Positions 7,331-16,652 of a stretch of 64,000 bases of DNA are shown here, one piece after another; the first letter of the stretch is position 1, and every line of letters starts with the position of its first letter. The DNA comes from Desmonostoc muscorum FACHB-395 (GTDB lineage Bacteria; Cyanobacteriota; Cyanobacteriia; Cyanobacteriales; Nostocaceae). A model generated the notes under the pieces. The model worked only from the letters and a program-made list of their open reading frames with translations. It was not told the DNA's origin and made no database searches. Location of the stretch: assembly GCF_014698035.1 (NCBI RefSeq), contig NZ_JACJSF010000014.1, positions 62,001 through 126,000 of the forward strand, in the 5' to 3' direction. The position numbers and the translations under genes are program-made.

Positions 7331-9286
7331 TTACTGATGCAAAGTTAACTGCTTAAATTTGATTTTGAATCCTGTTCCATGATTACGTTCTAGGGTGATG
7401 TTGCCTTCTAGCTGTTCTGTAACCAAGTCATATACTAATGACAGACCCAAAGAATCAGTATTTGTCCAATCTAAATTAGCTGGTAAACCAATTCCATTAT
7501 CTTGGATAGTCATCTCGATACTATTATTGATATTGCGTAGAGCAATACTGATTGTACCTACTTGTTGATTCGGAAAAGCGTGCTTGAGAGCATTGGAGAT
7601 TAATTCGTTAATAACCAATCCACAGGCAATAGCTTGATCGACATTCAAATTCACTGAATCTATATCAGTTTCTAGAGTAATTTTATCAGGCCATATTTGA
7701 TAGGAAATTAGCAGGCTTGCTGCTAAATTACTTATATAATCGGCAACATCAATCTGCCCAATATTAGCAGAAGTATACAAATTTTTATGAATTAAAGATA
7801 TTGACTCAATTCGGTTTTGACTTTCTCGAAGAACTTTGATGGCTTCAGGATCTTTGAGTGTTTGAGACTGAAGTTGTAATAAACTAGAGACAATTTGCAA
7901 ATTATTTTTAACTCGATGATGAACTTCCTTTAACAGAACTTCTTTTTCAGCTAAGGCATTTTTTAATTTGACTTGAGCTTTTTGTCTTTGAACAAGTTCA
8001 GTTTGAGCTTGCTCAAGGATGCTGGATTGTTGAATGGCGATCGCTAATTGGACTGTCACTTGATCGAGCAAATCTAATTGATTTTTTTCCCACTCACGAA
8101 AACCAGAGCATTGGTGAGCAATTAATAAACCCCAAAGGTGAGAGCCAGGGTTTTGAGAACTTACTTCTAGTAAAATGGGTACAACTAAATTTGCTTTGAC
8201 TTCAAATTGTTCTAATAAGCGAATATGACAATCAGTTAGTCCAGCTTCATAAATATTAGCGATCGCTCGTTTGTTTACTTGGTAATACTCCGCTCCTTTG
8301 CCTGTTTGAAAACACGTATCATAAATCTCTACCCCCAAAGAAACTCTCCATCCAGGTTCTACTGACTCCGCCATGATTGTGCCGATCATTTCTGAGTCAA
8401 ACTGATAAACTACTACTCGATCAACCCCAAGTAAATCTCGCACTTCTTGAACTGTTGCATTCAAAATATCTTGGAGATTCAAAGATTGACGAATTCGTTG
8501 AGCAACAGTTCGCATCAATTGCTCTCGTTCGGCCTGACCTTTTAGAGCCAGTTCAGTTCGCTTGCGCTCCGTTATATCTTGACCAATAGTGATAATTTGA
8601 CCATTTGAAAGTTTAACGTTTGTCCAAGATGTATCTAGTAAATCACCATCCCGAACCTGAGTTCTGAAGTCAGCCCAATTGTGTTGTGCAGACTGCATAA
8701 AATTAATCACATCCTGTCGATATTCAGCATTAGGATACAATGCTTCCAAAACATCACCAGCTTGGAAGTCTTTAAATTTCCAGCCTAAAACACTTTCCCA
8801 TTCTTGGTTTACCCACTGAAGTTTACCATTGGTATCAATAAGTGCAATCATCAATGGTATGCTCTCAAAAATTCTCCGCAAAAACTCATTTTGCTCTTGA
8901 AGTTTTCTTTCTATTCGTTTGTGTTCTGTAATGTCTCGGATATTAACTAACCGAGCATTATAATTGGCATAGTTTATTGTATGCGTGACAACTTCAACAT
9001 CAATAGTCTGTCCGTCTTTTCGCTGATGTAGCCATTGTCCAGAAAAGTTCAAGTTAGTGTGCTTTTTTCCCAAATATTCTCTGAATACAGGGACATTTTC
9101 TGGAGGATAAATGTCAGTTATTCGCATTTGCAAAAATTCTTCTCGTGAGTAGCCGTAGTGGATAACAGCAGCTTCATTTACATCCAAAAATTGCAGATTA
9201 TTCTGGTTATATATCCACATTGGGTTAGGATTTTGAGAGAACAGAAGTACTTCTAACTGTTGGCTTTCATTTTCAGGAAATAGCAT
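7331..9286 (-). CDS. PAS-PAS-GAF sensor kinase with a putative DXCF cyanobacteriochrome domain
   Basis: 651 residues from the ATG at 9286; a TTG at 9343 would add 19. Order: PAS (about 10-125), PAS (130-245), GAF (260-425), HisKA_2-type dimerisation (HHRVKNN from about residue 456) and HATPase_c (NELISNALKHAF, DNGIGLP). The GAF domain holds a Cys-His pair (C353-H354 in LTDCHIRLLEQF, followed by VKANLVVPIL), which is the position of the covalent bilin-binding cysteine in cyanobacteriochromes. It also holds a second cysteine, C325, in the motif DTCF exactly 28 residues earlier, the arrangement of the DXCF subfamily typified by TePixJ. I infer a blue/green-type light sensor. The transmitter resembles the Pfam HisKA_2 type. 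The following gene (receiver-kinase) is seven bases away. Confidence 0.85.
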   Translation of the reverse strand: MLFPENESQQLEVLLFSQNPNPMWIYNQNNLQFLDVNEAAVIHYGYSREEFLQMRITDIYPPENVPVFREYLGKKHTNLNFSGQWLHQRKDGQTIDVEVVTHTINYANYNARLVNIRDITEHKRIERKLQEQNEFLRRIFESIPLMIALIDTNGKLQWVNQEWESVLGWKFKDFQAGDVLEALYPNAEYRQDVINFMQSAQHNWADFRTQVRDGDLLDTSWTNVKLSNGQIITIGQDITERKRTELALKGQAEREQLMRTVAQRIRQSLNLQDILNATVQEVRDLLGVDRVVVYQFDSEMIGTIMAESVEPGWRVSLGVEIYDTCFQTGKGAEYYQVNKRAIANIYEAGLTDCHIRLLEQFEVKANLVVPILLEVSSQNPGSHLWGLLIAHQCSGFREWEKNQLDLLDQVTVQLAIAIQQSSILEQAQTELVQRQKAQVKLKNALAEKEVLLKEVHHRVKNNLQIVSSLLQLQSQTLKDPEAIKVLRESQNRIESISLIHKNLYTSANIGQIDVADYISNLAASLLISYQIWPDKITLETDIDSVNLNVDQAIACGLVINELISNALKHAFPNQQVGTISIALRNINNSIEMTIQDNGIGLPANLDWTNTDSLGLSLVYDLVTEQLEGNITLERNHGTGFKIKFKQLTLHQ

Positions 9287-9677
9287 TAGTGGTTGTGTGA
9301 AAAAATTTTGTAAAATACCAAATTTAATTAGCTTCAATCTCAAAATAAAATTAACAGAACTTACGTATTAAAAATATAAAATCCAGATATCTCTTGAGCC
9401 ACGGCAATTGCTCTACTTGAGGAGCCCCCAGACGCTCGCAGGCTCTCTAATGCTTTTAGTATCTCCCTATGGGAGAAGACCGCAGTAGTTTCCTTTTTTT
9501 GATAGAAACAAGATGAGTTGTAACACATCCTCTAAATATTAATTAAATGTTTCTAAAACTTGCAAATTAAAATCGTGTTTTCCTAATGTTAGTAATGGGA
9601 TATTAAATTAGCTAAATCCATGTTCACATTAAAAAATAATTTGATTAAAAAGTTCTAAAAAAACTAACTATTTATTC

Positions 9678-9731
9678 TGGATTGTGTAACATGAGCGCCA
9701 TCGATTACAGGCGTTCATATTACACACTCCA
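9678..9731. repeat. Long imperfect inverted repeat
   Basis: Arms of 22 bases (TGGATTGTGTAACATGAGCG and on, against its near complement ending ACACTCCA) match at 19 positions around a 10-base loop. It has no T-run. It could be a cruciform or protein-binding site, or the core of a decayed small mobile element. Confidence 0.6.
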
Positions 9732-9911
9732 CAAAATTGGATAATGTACTTACTTATTGAAAATCCCTTAACCAAAGTTTTTACTCCACAACATTGTTAA
9801 AATATTTATGTTTTCTTGGAATAATTTATTCCATCTGAATAGGCACTTGAGGTTGCTTAAAGGTGATATAAAAATGCGCCTATAAAAGTGATGCAATCCA
9901 AAACTACAGGC

Positions 9912-9943
9912 TATAGGGGCAATTTATGAATTACCCCTATGTA
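9912..9943. repeat. Palindromic repeat (GGGGCAATT type), copy 1
   Basis: ATAGGGGCAATTTATGAATT followed by ACCCCTAT is nearly a perfect palindrome. A close relative lies at 39441-39473. It is a short repetitive extragenic palindrome. Confidence 0.7.
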
Positions 9944-10193
9944 AATAAAGCGTAGCCTCACCTAGAATTAGTATGAGTTTCAAAAAAGTTCATATTCCCC
10001 ATCAGTATTTTTATCAAATTATGGGCACTTTTTGCAACATAATTGATAGATGAGTTTATCCCAATTTTTTGTGAAACTGCACAAAATCAGTCAATTTTGC
10101 TAAGACTTGGGCTTAAGACCCTTGTTATATCTAATTTAGATGTGTTTTAGGTAATTTGCGGTAGCCGGCGGTAAGCTTATGCACATCTACGTT

Positions 10194-11726
10194 TTATCTT
10201 GGGTGTCCCAATGTAGTGATATATAGAGCAGCTTCATCAGAGGGAATACCCAAAACTTCATTTACTTGGTCATCAAAGAATCCACCGATACCGCTAACGC
10301 CTACATTTAGGTGCATTGCGGCTAAATTCAGGCGCTGTCCCAAATGACCCGCATCCAGATGTAAATAACGGTAAACGCGATCGCCATATTGAGCGATCGC
10401 AGCTTTCAGATCGGCTGTATGGAAAAGCACTGCTGCTGCATCCCGCCCTAATTCTTGCCCCAAGCAGAGAAAATGTAACTCTCGCCGGAAATTTTTAAAC
10501 CGAATTTGGCGTAATTCTTGGGCTTTGGGCGCGTAATAGTAGCAACCTGCTTCCAGTCCTTTAACTCCGCAAACAGCAATAAATGTTTCTATTAAATTCA
10601 AATCAAAGTAGTCTGGAGAAATATCTAAACTTTGGTCGATGTAATTTTGCGGTTGGTAAGTGAAATCGAGTAGACTTTTCAATTGATCGAAAGTTAAATC
10701 ATCACCATTATAAGCGCGGGTAGAGCGTCGCTTATACATTGTATTTTCCAGTTCTGACAGCTTTTGTCCCCAGTCTATAGGTGTAGTGGTGGTGGGGATT
10801 TTCAAACAGAAAGGAAAGTTATATTTATCCTCTAAAGATTTTTCTTGTTTGATAACTGGTAGATTGAGATTGCCAGTTATACCTGATTGAATTTGGGTGT
10901 GTCGATGGAAATATGTCAGCAATTCACCATCGGGGATTTGGGGATAATTGGTTTCGGTGGCGGAAGGTAAAGCAGTACATCCCAATGGCAAATTTTGATT
11001 GACATCTAACAAGTCTGCCAGAGGTAAGACAGCGATCGCACCTTCTTGTTGCGGATCGATATAAAGCAGATCGTTTACCGATTCATCCACAAAGCCGCCG
11101 ATTAAATGAGGGCGAAAGTCAGTAATCGCGCCAGCCAATTCGATATTACCCAATAGATGTCCCGTATCTAGAAAAATCCGGCGATAAGCCCGATCTTCAT
11201 AGCGCCAGGCAGAACGATAAAATACCGCAGTGACAATAATTGCTAATTGGGTGTTTTCTAAAGAAGGATGCCAGAAACAAGCTGCTTGAAGAGTTTGCCA
11301 AACATCACTTTCCCAATAATGCATCAGTGAATGAGTCCGACACTGGTAGTTATACAAACCAGGTGGCAATAACGACGTGCCACGGGAAACCACATACACC
11401 TCGGCAGGGTACAATCCGCCGGCACTGGGAGCAGCGCGTAAATATACCGCACTACCCATAGAAGGCATTCTCGCTGTCAATCCATAGCTGCGAAACAGCA
11501 ACCGTGAAAGTCTTTGCCACCATTGAGCATCTGGGTTGTTGGCAAATCCCTCTGATTTTTCTTGGATATAGGGTTTGAGATCAATATTAGAGCCAATTTT
11601 GTACTCTTTGAAAGGCACTGGCTGTTTAGTCCAGTCTAACTGCTGACTTTTGGAGGCAAGAGTCTCAGGGTTGTATTTAGTCCGTTCGTGATAATGCTGG
11701 GCAATTGATTGGTGTAATTCTGGCAT
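10194..11726 (-). CDS. SagB/ThcOx-type dehydrogenase with two nitroreductase domains
   Basis: About 510 residues with two flavin-dependent nitroreductase-fold halves (about 60-245 and 320-505). The first has the SagB-like segment LRAAPSAGGLYPAEVYVV; the second has YKRRSTRAYNGDDLTFDQL and ends AALYITTLGHPR. Members of this family oxidise azolines in peptide natural products or act as stand-alone FMN oxidoreductases. No YcaO, cyclase or precursor peptide is nearby, so there is no support here for a peptide-modification cluster and the substrate is unknown. I chose ATG 11726 because AAGGAT lies in front of it; an in-frame ATG at 11771 would add 15 residues of poor character. Confidence 0.82.
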   Translation of the reverse strand: MPELHQSIAQHYHERTKYNPETLASKSQQLDWTKQPVPFKEYKIGSNIDLKPYIQEKSEGFANNPDAQWWQRLSRLLFRSYGLTARMPSMGSAVYLRAAPSAGGLYPAEVYVVSRGTSLLPPGLYNYQCRTHSLMHYWESDVWQTLQAACFWHPSLENTQLAIIVTAVFYRSAWRYEDRAYRRIFLDTGHLLGNIELAGAITDFRPHLIGGFVDESVNDLLYIDPQQEGAIAVLPLADLLDVNQNLPLGCTALPSATETNYPQIPDGELLTYFHRHTQIQSGITGNLNLPVIKQEKSLEDKYNFPFCLKIPTTTTPIDWGQKLSELENTMYKRRSTRAYNGDDLTFDQLKSLLDFTYQPQNYIDQSLDISPDYFDLNLIETFIAVCGVKGLEAGCYYYAPKAQELRQIRFKNFRRELHFLCLGQELGRDAAAVLFHTADLKAAIAQYGDRVYRYLHLDAGHLGQRLNLAAMHLNVGVSGIGGFFDDQVNEVLGIPSDEAALYITTLGHPR

Positions 11727-11839
11727 AGTACTTTTAATATCCTTGGGGCATTCTTTTTTTGATCTTGGCATTCATTAGCCTCATTGTTTCGTGTCAATTC
11801 GTACAATCCTCATAGTTACAAAGTGGTAATTGGTAACAA

Positions 11840-11962
11840 CTGCATTAGAAATGGGGAATTGGGAATTGGGAATCTGGGCAAAAATAATGTAGAGACGTAG
11901 CACTGCTACGTCTCTACAAGGGTTCTGGATAACGCATATTTAATTTCTGGATATGTCTAATA
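11840..11962. repeat. Tandem heptamers and a degraded palindromic (MITE-like) element
   Basis: GGGAATT repeats (11850-11872) are followed by GTAGAGACGTAGCA-C-TGCTACGTCTCTAC (11889-11917), a perfect 14-base-arm palindrome. Then comes a tail (TTAATTTCTGGATATGTCTA) that matches the right end of a complete copy at 57244-57331. The left terminal repeat is lost here. Confidence 0.75.
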
Positions 11963-11966
11963 TTTT

Positions 11967-12815
11967 TCATAACCGCCGAATCGCAATTTCTAACCCTTCA
12001 CAGACACCACTAAGAAAATCTAAATCTAAAGTAGCGATCGCATCACTAGGTTTGTGATAATGGGGATTTCGCAAAAATGCCGTATCTGTCACCATCATTG
12101 CTGGATAACCCAAATCCCAGAAAGGTGCATGATCGCTAAGTCTGGTTTGGGGAACTATTAAACCTCGATTCGGCACAGGTAGCCATTGACTAGCTACGCC
12201 AGCTTTGCGAATATTACGGCTCATACCAATTAAGTCAGGCAATGTCCGCAAATTGCCAATTAAAGCAATAAAATCACCTGTATCTGGATAGAAGCGTTCC
12301 AGAGGAGGGGGATAACTTTGAGAAGCAGGCGTAGAATCCTTATAGCCCAGCATTTCTAGGGAGATCATTAAGCGTAGCTGTTGCTTTTGTTGGTGCAACA
12401 AGGCTGCATAATCAGCGCTACCTAGTAAGCCGTATTCTTCCATATCGAAAGCAACCAGCCTTAATGGATATCTTATAGGTTGGGTAGCAAACTTTCTCGC
12501 CAATTCCAGCAAAACTGCCACACCTGTGGCATTATCATCAGCCGCAGGTGTTCCCGGAACGCCATCATAATGAGCGCCAATTAAAATCGGTGGCAAATCT
12601 TTTTTTTGCCCTCTAGCTTGGGAGGGTAAATTTAATATCAAGTTCTTACAAGCTTTACCCCTGACTTCAAAGGTGTGGATTTCCACACTCCCCCATTGGG
12701 AAAATTCCTGGCGGATGTATTCTTGGACGAAAAAATGTCCAGCTGTTGCCATGTAAGGATCGCGTTCTCGCGCGATCGCACTCAGGGAAGTTTGTAATCG
12801 CTTTGTTAAATTCAA
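11967..12815 (-). CDS. M28-family zinc aminopeptidase-like peptidase
   Basis: 282 residues. The metal-site pattern of M28 peptidases is present: H82 (GAHYDG), D93 (AADDNATG), the catalytic and ligand pair E126-E127 (DMEEYGLLGS) and a histidine near 252-254 (PHYHKPSD), with SDHAPFW before it. The enzyme should remove N-terminal residues from peptides or be an M28-like carboxypeptidase or glutaminyl cyclase relative. The start read here is TTG at 12815; there is no signal peptide, so a cytoplasmic location is inferred. It is a single gene on the minus strand, and its 5' side faces the dnaK promoter region. Confidence 0.85.
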   Translation of the reverse strand: MNLTKRLQTSLSAIARERDPYMATAGHFFVQEYIRQEFSQWGSVEIHTFEVRGKACKNLILNLPSQARGQKKDLPPILIGAHYDGVPGTPAADDNATGVAVLLELARKFATQPIRYPLRLVAFDMEEYGLLGSADYAALLHQQKQQLRLMISLEMLGYKDSTPASQSYPPPLERFYPDTGDFIALIGNLRTLPDLIGMSRNIRKAGVASQWLPVPNRGLIVPQTRLSDHAPFWDLGYPAMMVTDTAFLRNPHYHKPSDAIATLDLDFLSGVCEGLEIAIRRL

Positions 12816-13132
12816 ATGTTTAAAATAGCGGTAATATTAAGGTTTTCAGGCACTCAAAGAAGCAGAAATTTATTATTTCAAGTGCATTTAGCAACTTACA
12901 GATTCAGTGCATAGAAGTAACCGGATAACAAGAATTGAGGCTGCTTAGACACAGCAATCATCGTCAATGCTATCCTAGTCTTGCAACTATCTCCTCTAGC
13001 TGCACTTCTTAGCTCACTGCCTTAATGATGACTATTATACCATTGAGGTGTTTTCATCCCATAGCACAAAGCTAGAGGTAGTTCCGCCCAATCATAATAA
13101 ATACATAAGACACTTTAGGAGAAGAGTAACGC
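12816..13132. other. Divergent intergenic region upstream of dnaK
   Basis: 317 bases between the M28 peptidase and dnaK. A good ribosome binding site (AGGAGAAG) precedes the dnaK ATG. I looked for a CIRCE operator (TTAGCACTC-N9-GAGTGCTAA) as expected for HrcA control and found none. Confidence 0.5.
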
Positions 13133-15241
13133 ATGGGCAAGGTAGTCGGCATCGACTTGGGTACAACCAACTCAGTAGTCGCCGTTATGGAGGGTGGCAA
13201 GCCGGTGGTGATTGCCAATGCAGAAGGAATGCGAACAACCCCCTCCGTAGTTGGCTTTAGCAAAGAAGGCGAAAGGGTAGTTGGGCAAATGGCACGCCGC
13301 CAAACCGTCCTCAATCCCCAAAATACCTTTTTTGCAGTGAAACGCTTCATTGGGCGCAAATATGCCGAACTTAGTCCAGATTCTAAGCGTGTACCCTACA
13401 CCATCCGCAAAGATGAAGTAGGTAATATTAAAATTGCTTGTCCCCGTCTCAATAAAGATTTCGCCCCAGAAGAAATTTCGGCAATGGTGCTGAAGAAATT
13501 GGCAGACGATGCTAGTCGCTATTTGGGTGAACCAGTCACAGGGGCAGTGATTACAGTCCCCGCTTATTTTAACGATTCTCAACGGCAAGCAACCCGCGAT
13601 GCTGGCAGAATTGCCGGTTTAGAGGTGTTGCGGATTCTCAATGAACCAACTGCTGCATCTTTAGCTTATGGATTAGATCGGGGTGACACGGAAACTATCT
13701 TAGTCTTCGACTTGGGTGGCGGTACTTTTGACGTGTCGATTTTAGAAGTGGGCGATGGGATATTTGAGGTCAAAGCTACCAGTGGAGATACGCAACTTGG
13801 TGGTAATGACTTTGACAAAGTAATCGTAGATTGGTTAGCAGAGCAATTTCTGGAAACTGAAGAAATAGACTTAAGACGCGATCGCCAAGCTTTGCAACGT
13901 CTGATGGAAGCTGCGGAAAAAGCCAAAATTGAGCTTTCTGCTGTCAGCGTTACTGATATTAACTTACCCTTCATCACCGCCACAGAAGATGGCCCCAAAC
14001 ATCTGGAAACTCGTTTAACTCGTTCCCAGTTTGAAGGTTTGTGTGGTGATTTGGTAGGGCGATTGCGGACACCGGTGAAACGCGCCCTCAAAGATGCTGG
14101 ACTTTCACCTAGAGATATTGAAGAAGTTGTCTTAGTTGGCGGTTCTACACGGATGCCAATGGTGAAACAGCTAGTGCGGGACTTGATTGGTACAGAACCT
14201 AACGAAAACGTTAATCCTGATGAAGTAGTGGGAGTGGGTGCAGCAATTCAAGCCGGAATTCTTGCAGGCGAACTCAAAGATGTGCTGCTTTTGGATGTCA
14301 CACCCCTTTCTTTGGGATTGGAAACCATCGGCGGCGTGATGAAAAAACTCATTCCCCGCAACACCACCATTCCAGTCCGCCGTTCTGACATTTTTTCTAC
14401 GTCTGAAAATAACCAAAATACTGTGGAAATTCACGTAGTTCAGGGCGAACGAGAAATGGCAGGAAACAATAAGTCTTTAGGACGTTTCAAGCTGTATGGT
14501 ATCCCGCCAGCGCCACGAGGAATTCCCCAAGTTCAGGTGTCATTTGATATCGATGCTAATGGTATTTTACAGGTAACAGCCTTAGATAGAACCACTGGGC
14601 GAGAGCAAAGTATCACCGTTCAAGGCGCTTCCACTTTGAACGAGTCAGAAGTGAATCGGATGATTCAAGATGCACAGAAATACGCCGATGTCGATCGCGA
14701 ACGGAAAGAAAGGGTAGAAAAGCGGACTCGTTCTGAGGCGTTAATTTTCCAAGCAGAACGGCAACTTAGAGAAGTAGCACTTGAATTTGGTATGCAGTTT
14801 GCCCGCAGCCGCCGCCAAAGAATTGATAATATTTGCCGAGACTTAAAAGAGAGTCTGAAGGAAAATAGCGATCGCGGTATTGATCAAGCCTACGCCGATT
14901 TGCAAGATGCTCTCTATGAGCTAAATCGGGAAGTCCGTCAGACTTATGCTGAAGATGAAGATGACGATTTGTTAGGTACTATCCGTGATATTTTTACTGG
15001 CGGTGATAAGGATAAAGAACGCGAATTTCCTAGAGATACATATCGGGAACGCGATTCATTTGGTAAGGACTATGGCAGAGATTACGGTAAAGACTATGGC
15101 CGAGACAATAGCCGAGACTATGGCCGAGATAATAATAGCCGAGACAGCCGTTCTTCCTCTTATGAAAGCCGTCCTCCACGCAAATCTCGTCCCAGCTACC
15201 AAGATAACTGGGATGATGAAGATGACAATGATTGGTTGTAG
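13133..15241 (+). CDS. dnaK: Hsp70 chaperone DnaK (DnaK3-like)
   Basis: 702 residues. ATPase signatures are GIDLGTTNS (5-13), [11 protein letters not shown] and [14 protein letters not shown]; the substrate-binding domain follows with [13 protein letters not shown]. DnaK with DnaJ and GrpE binds and refolds unfolded protein in ATP cycles. The tail (about 600-702) is acidic and then made of [14 protein letters not shown]-type repeats rich in Asp, Arg, Tyr and Ser, ending DDEDDNDWL, instead of the EEVD-like or short acidic end of other DnaKs. Cyanobacteria hold three DnaKs; a long divergent tail and a DnaJ gene directly downstream fit the thylakoid-associated DnaK3 type. That subtype is inferred. 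Strong AGGAGAAG ribosome binding site. Confidence 0.93.
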   Translation: MGKVVGIDLGTTNSVVAVMEGGKPVVIANAEGMRTTPSVVGFSKEGERVVGQMARRQTVLNPQNTFFAVKRFIGRKYAELSPDSKRVPYTIRKDEVGNIKIACPRLNKDFAPEEISAMVLKKLADDASRYLGEPVTGAVITVPAYFNDSQRQATRDAGRIAGLEVLRILNEPTAASLAYGLDRGDTETILVFDLGGGTFDVSILEVGDGIFEVKATSGDTQLGGNDFDKVIVDWLAEQFLETEEIDLRRDRQALQRLMEAAEKAKIELSAVSVTDINLPFITATEDGPKHLETRLTRSQFEGLCGDLVGRLRTPVKRALKDAGLSPRDIEEVVLVGGSTRMPMVKQLVRDLIGTEPNENVNPDEVVGVGAAIQAGILAGELKDVLLLDVTPLSLGLETIGGVMKKLIPRNTTIPVRRSDIFSTSENNQNTVEIHVVQGEREMAGNNKSLGRFKLYGIPPAPRGIPQVQVSFDIDANGILQVTALDRTTGREQSITVQGASTLNESEVNRMIQDAQKYADVDRERKERVEKRTRSEALIFQAERQLREVALEFGMQFARSRRQRIDNICRDLKESLKENSDRGIDQAYADLQDALYELNREVRQTYAEDEDDDLLGTIRDIFTGGDKDKEREFPRDTYRERDSFGKDYGRDYGKDYGRDNSRDYGRDNNSRDSRSSSYESRPPRKSRPSYQDNWDDEDDNDWL

Positions 15242-15254
15242 TACTTTTAATAAA

Positions 15255-15345
15255 AGTTAGGAGTTAGGAGTGAGAAGTTTAAAATTAAATCTTTCAACTC
15301 CTAACTCATAATTCATAATTCATAACTACTAAGTAATTTAAAATT
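15255..15345. repeat. Inverted repeat of the TTAGGAGT type between dnaK and dnaJ
   Basis: GTTAGGAGTTAGGAGT at about 15258-15273 faces AACTCCTAACTC at about 15296-15307, followed by AATTCATAATTCATA units. It is a common Nostoc intergenic repeat and may form a hairpin between the two chaperone genes. Confidence 0.6.
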
Positions 15346-15359
15346 TAAATAACTGAACT

Positions 15360-16355
15360 ATGCAAAATTTGCCGAATTTCCGCGATTACTATGAGATTTT
15401 AGGAGTATCTAAAGACGCTTCTGGTGAGGAAATTAAAAAGGTTTATCGGCGGTTAGCAAGACAATACCACCCCGATCTTAATCCGGGTAACAAAGAATCT
15501 GAGGAGAAATTTAAGGATATCGGCGAGGCTTATGAAGTCCTTTCAGACTCAGCCAAGCGATCGCAATACGACCAGTTTAGTCGCTACTGGAAGCAAAAAG
15601 GCTTCGCAGGCAACAAACAAACGCCAAAGGCTAAAACTTGGCAGAGTGGTGCTAGCGATCGCAACGGTAATCAGGAAGTAGATCCAAGCCAATTCTCCGA
15701 CTTTGAAAGCTTTATTAATCAAGTTATCGGTGTCAAAAATAAGAGTGGGGCCAGTAAGTCGTCTACTAATGGCAATACTAGCGATCCGTTTCGTTCCCCC
15801 AGAACAAAAGTTGCCTATACAGTTAACACTCCACCTCGCACTACCCGCCGAGATATAGAAGCCAGATTAACGTTACCACTAGAAAAAGCTTATCAAGGCG
15901 GTAATGAACGCATCCGTTTAGAAGATGGGCGATCGCTAGAAGTTAATATGCCACTAGGGATGGTGACAGGTCAAACCATTCGTTTGCGAAACCAAGGTGT
16001 TGGTGGTGGCGATCTATACTTAAAAATTACCGTTGAGCCTCATCCATTATTTAAGCTAGAAGGTTTAAATATCCTTTGCCAAGTACCAGTTACTCCCAGC
16101 GAAGCAGTTTTAGGAGGACAGGTAGAAGCACCAACTTTGGATGGCCCAGTGAAAATGACCATTCCTCCAGGAGTTAGGTCTGGTCAAAAATTCCGACTAG
16201 GGAACAAAGGCTACCCCGGCGATGACGGTAAACGTGGCGATCAATTAGTAGAAATTCAAATAGTTACACCGAAAAATATCAATCAAGAAGAACAGGAATT
16301 GTACGAAAAGTTACGGCAAATTGAAACTTTTAAACCCCGTGCTGATTTACTTTAA
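15360..16355 (+). CDS. dnaJ: DnaJ / Hsp40 co-chaperone without zinc finger (CbpA-like)
   Basis: 331 residues. The J-domain at about 8-75 has the HPD tripeptide at 37-39 ([10 protein letters not shown]), which stimulates DnaK ATPase. A Gly/Ser/Asn-rich linker (about 90-150) follows, then the two C-terminal beta domains ([39 protein letters not shown]) and a dimerisation end. The four CxxCxGxG zinc motifs of type A DnaJ are absent, so it is a type B protein. It starts 118 bases after dnaK on the same strand and is the likely partner of that DnaK. Confidence 0.93.
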   Translation: MQNLPNFRDYYEILGVSKDASGEEIKKVYRRLARQYHPDLNPGNKESEEKFKDIGEAYEVLSDSAKRSQYDQFSRYWKQKGFAGNKQTPKAKTWQSGASDRNGNQEVDPSQFSDFESFINQVIGVKNKSGASKSSTNGNTSDPFRSPRTKVAYTVNTPPRTTRRDIEARLTLPLEKAYQGGNERIRLEDGRSLEVNMPLGMVTGQTIRLRNQGVGGGDLYLKITVEPHPLFKLEGLNILCQVPVTPSEAVLGGQVEAPTLDGPVKMTIPPGVRSGQKFRLGNKGYPGDDGKRGDQLVEIQIVTPKNINQEEQELYEKLRQIETFKPRADLL

Positions 16356-16430
16356 GTTATTTAGGGCAAGATATTTCCATATATCCTCAATATCTTGCGC
16401 TGCTTGAGTAGAAATACGAAATCGACTCAT
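16347..16430 (-). pseudogene. Truncated ParE-family toxin remnant
   Basis: A 27-codon frame starting MSRFRISTQAAQDIEDIWKY is the N-terminal helix of RelE/ParE toxins, which are about 95-100 residues long when complete. It then runs into the dnaJ stop region and terminates at once. Its ATG overlaps the stop of the upstream antitoxin-like frame as ATGA, the usual toxin-antitoxin arrangement. The rest of the toxin is gone. The call rests on the N-terminal motif only. Confidence 0.55.
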
Positions 16431-16621
16431 ACAGAATCGCTGTTAGCCAAATTTTGCTGTCCTAGTGCTTTAATATTTGCAAAAAAAGCTGGAAGTGACT
16501 CGTCGTTATATTCAGTATACTGTCCACTATCGAGTTGCTTAATTAACCTTTTCCCCAAACCCAATGCCGAGTTAAGAATGGTTAACCGAGCAGTATTGAG
16601 ACCTGCTGTGTCTTCTGCAAT
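16427..16621 (-). pseudogene. Antitoxin-like frame next to the ParE remnant
   Basis: An open frame of 64 codons with no ATG, GTG or TTG at its proper 5' end (a stop lies just upstream). It encodes TARLTILNSALGLGKRLIKQ and ends ANIKALGQQNLANSDSV. It overlaps the toxin remnant by ATGA and is probably the decayed antitoxin of that pair. The family is uncertain. Confidence 0.35.
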
Positions 16622-16652
16622 TCACAAAGGATTTAAAATATAAAAAATATCT

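Larger units (their letters stand above)
9344..10193. other. 850-base gene-free region with several palindromes
   Basis: It lies upstream of the two-kinase operon and downstream of the SagB-type gene. It contains a CTCTCCCT-like Nostoc repeat fragment (9420-9485), a long imperfect inverted repeat (9678-9731) and a palindromic repeat (9912-9943). No open frame in it resembles a protein. The kinase promoter must lie here. Confidence 0.6.

Noticed and set aside
10194-11726. Azole/azoline peptide biosynthesis cluster around the SagB-type gene.
   Set aside because: No YcaO, E1-like or precursor peptide gene in the neighbourhood.
12816-13132. CIRCE heat-shock operator before dnaK.
   Set aside because: No TTAGCACTC with its paired arm was found.
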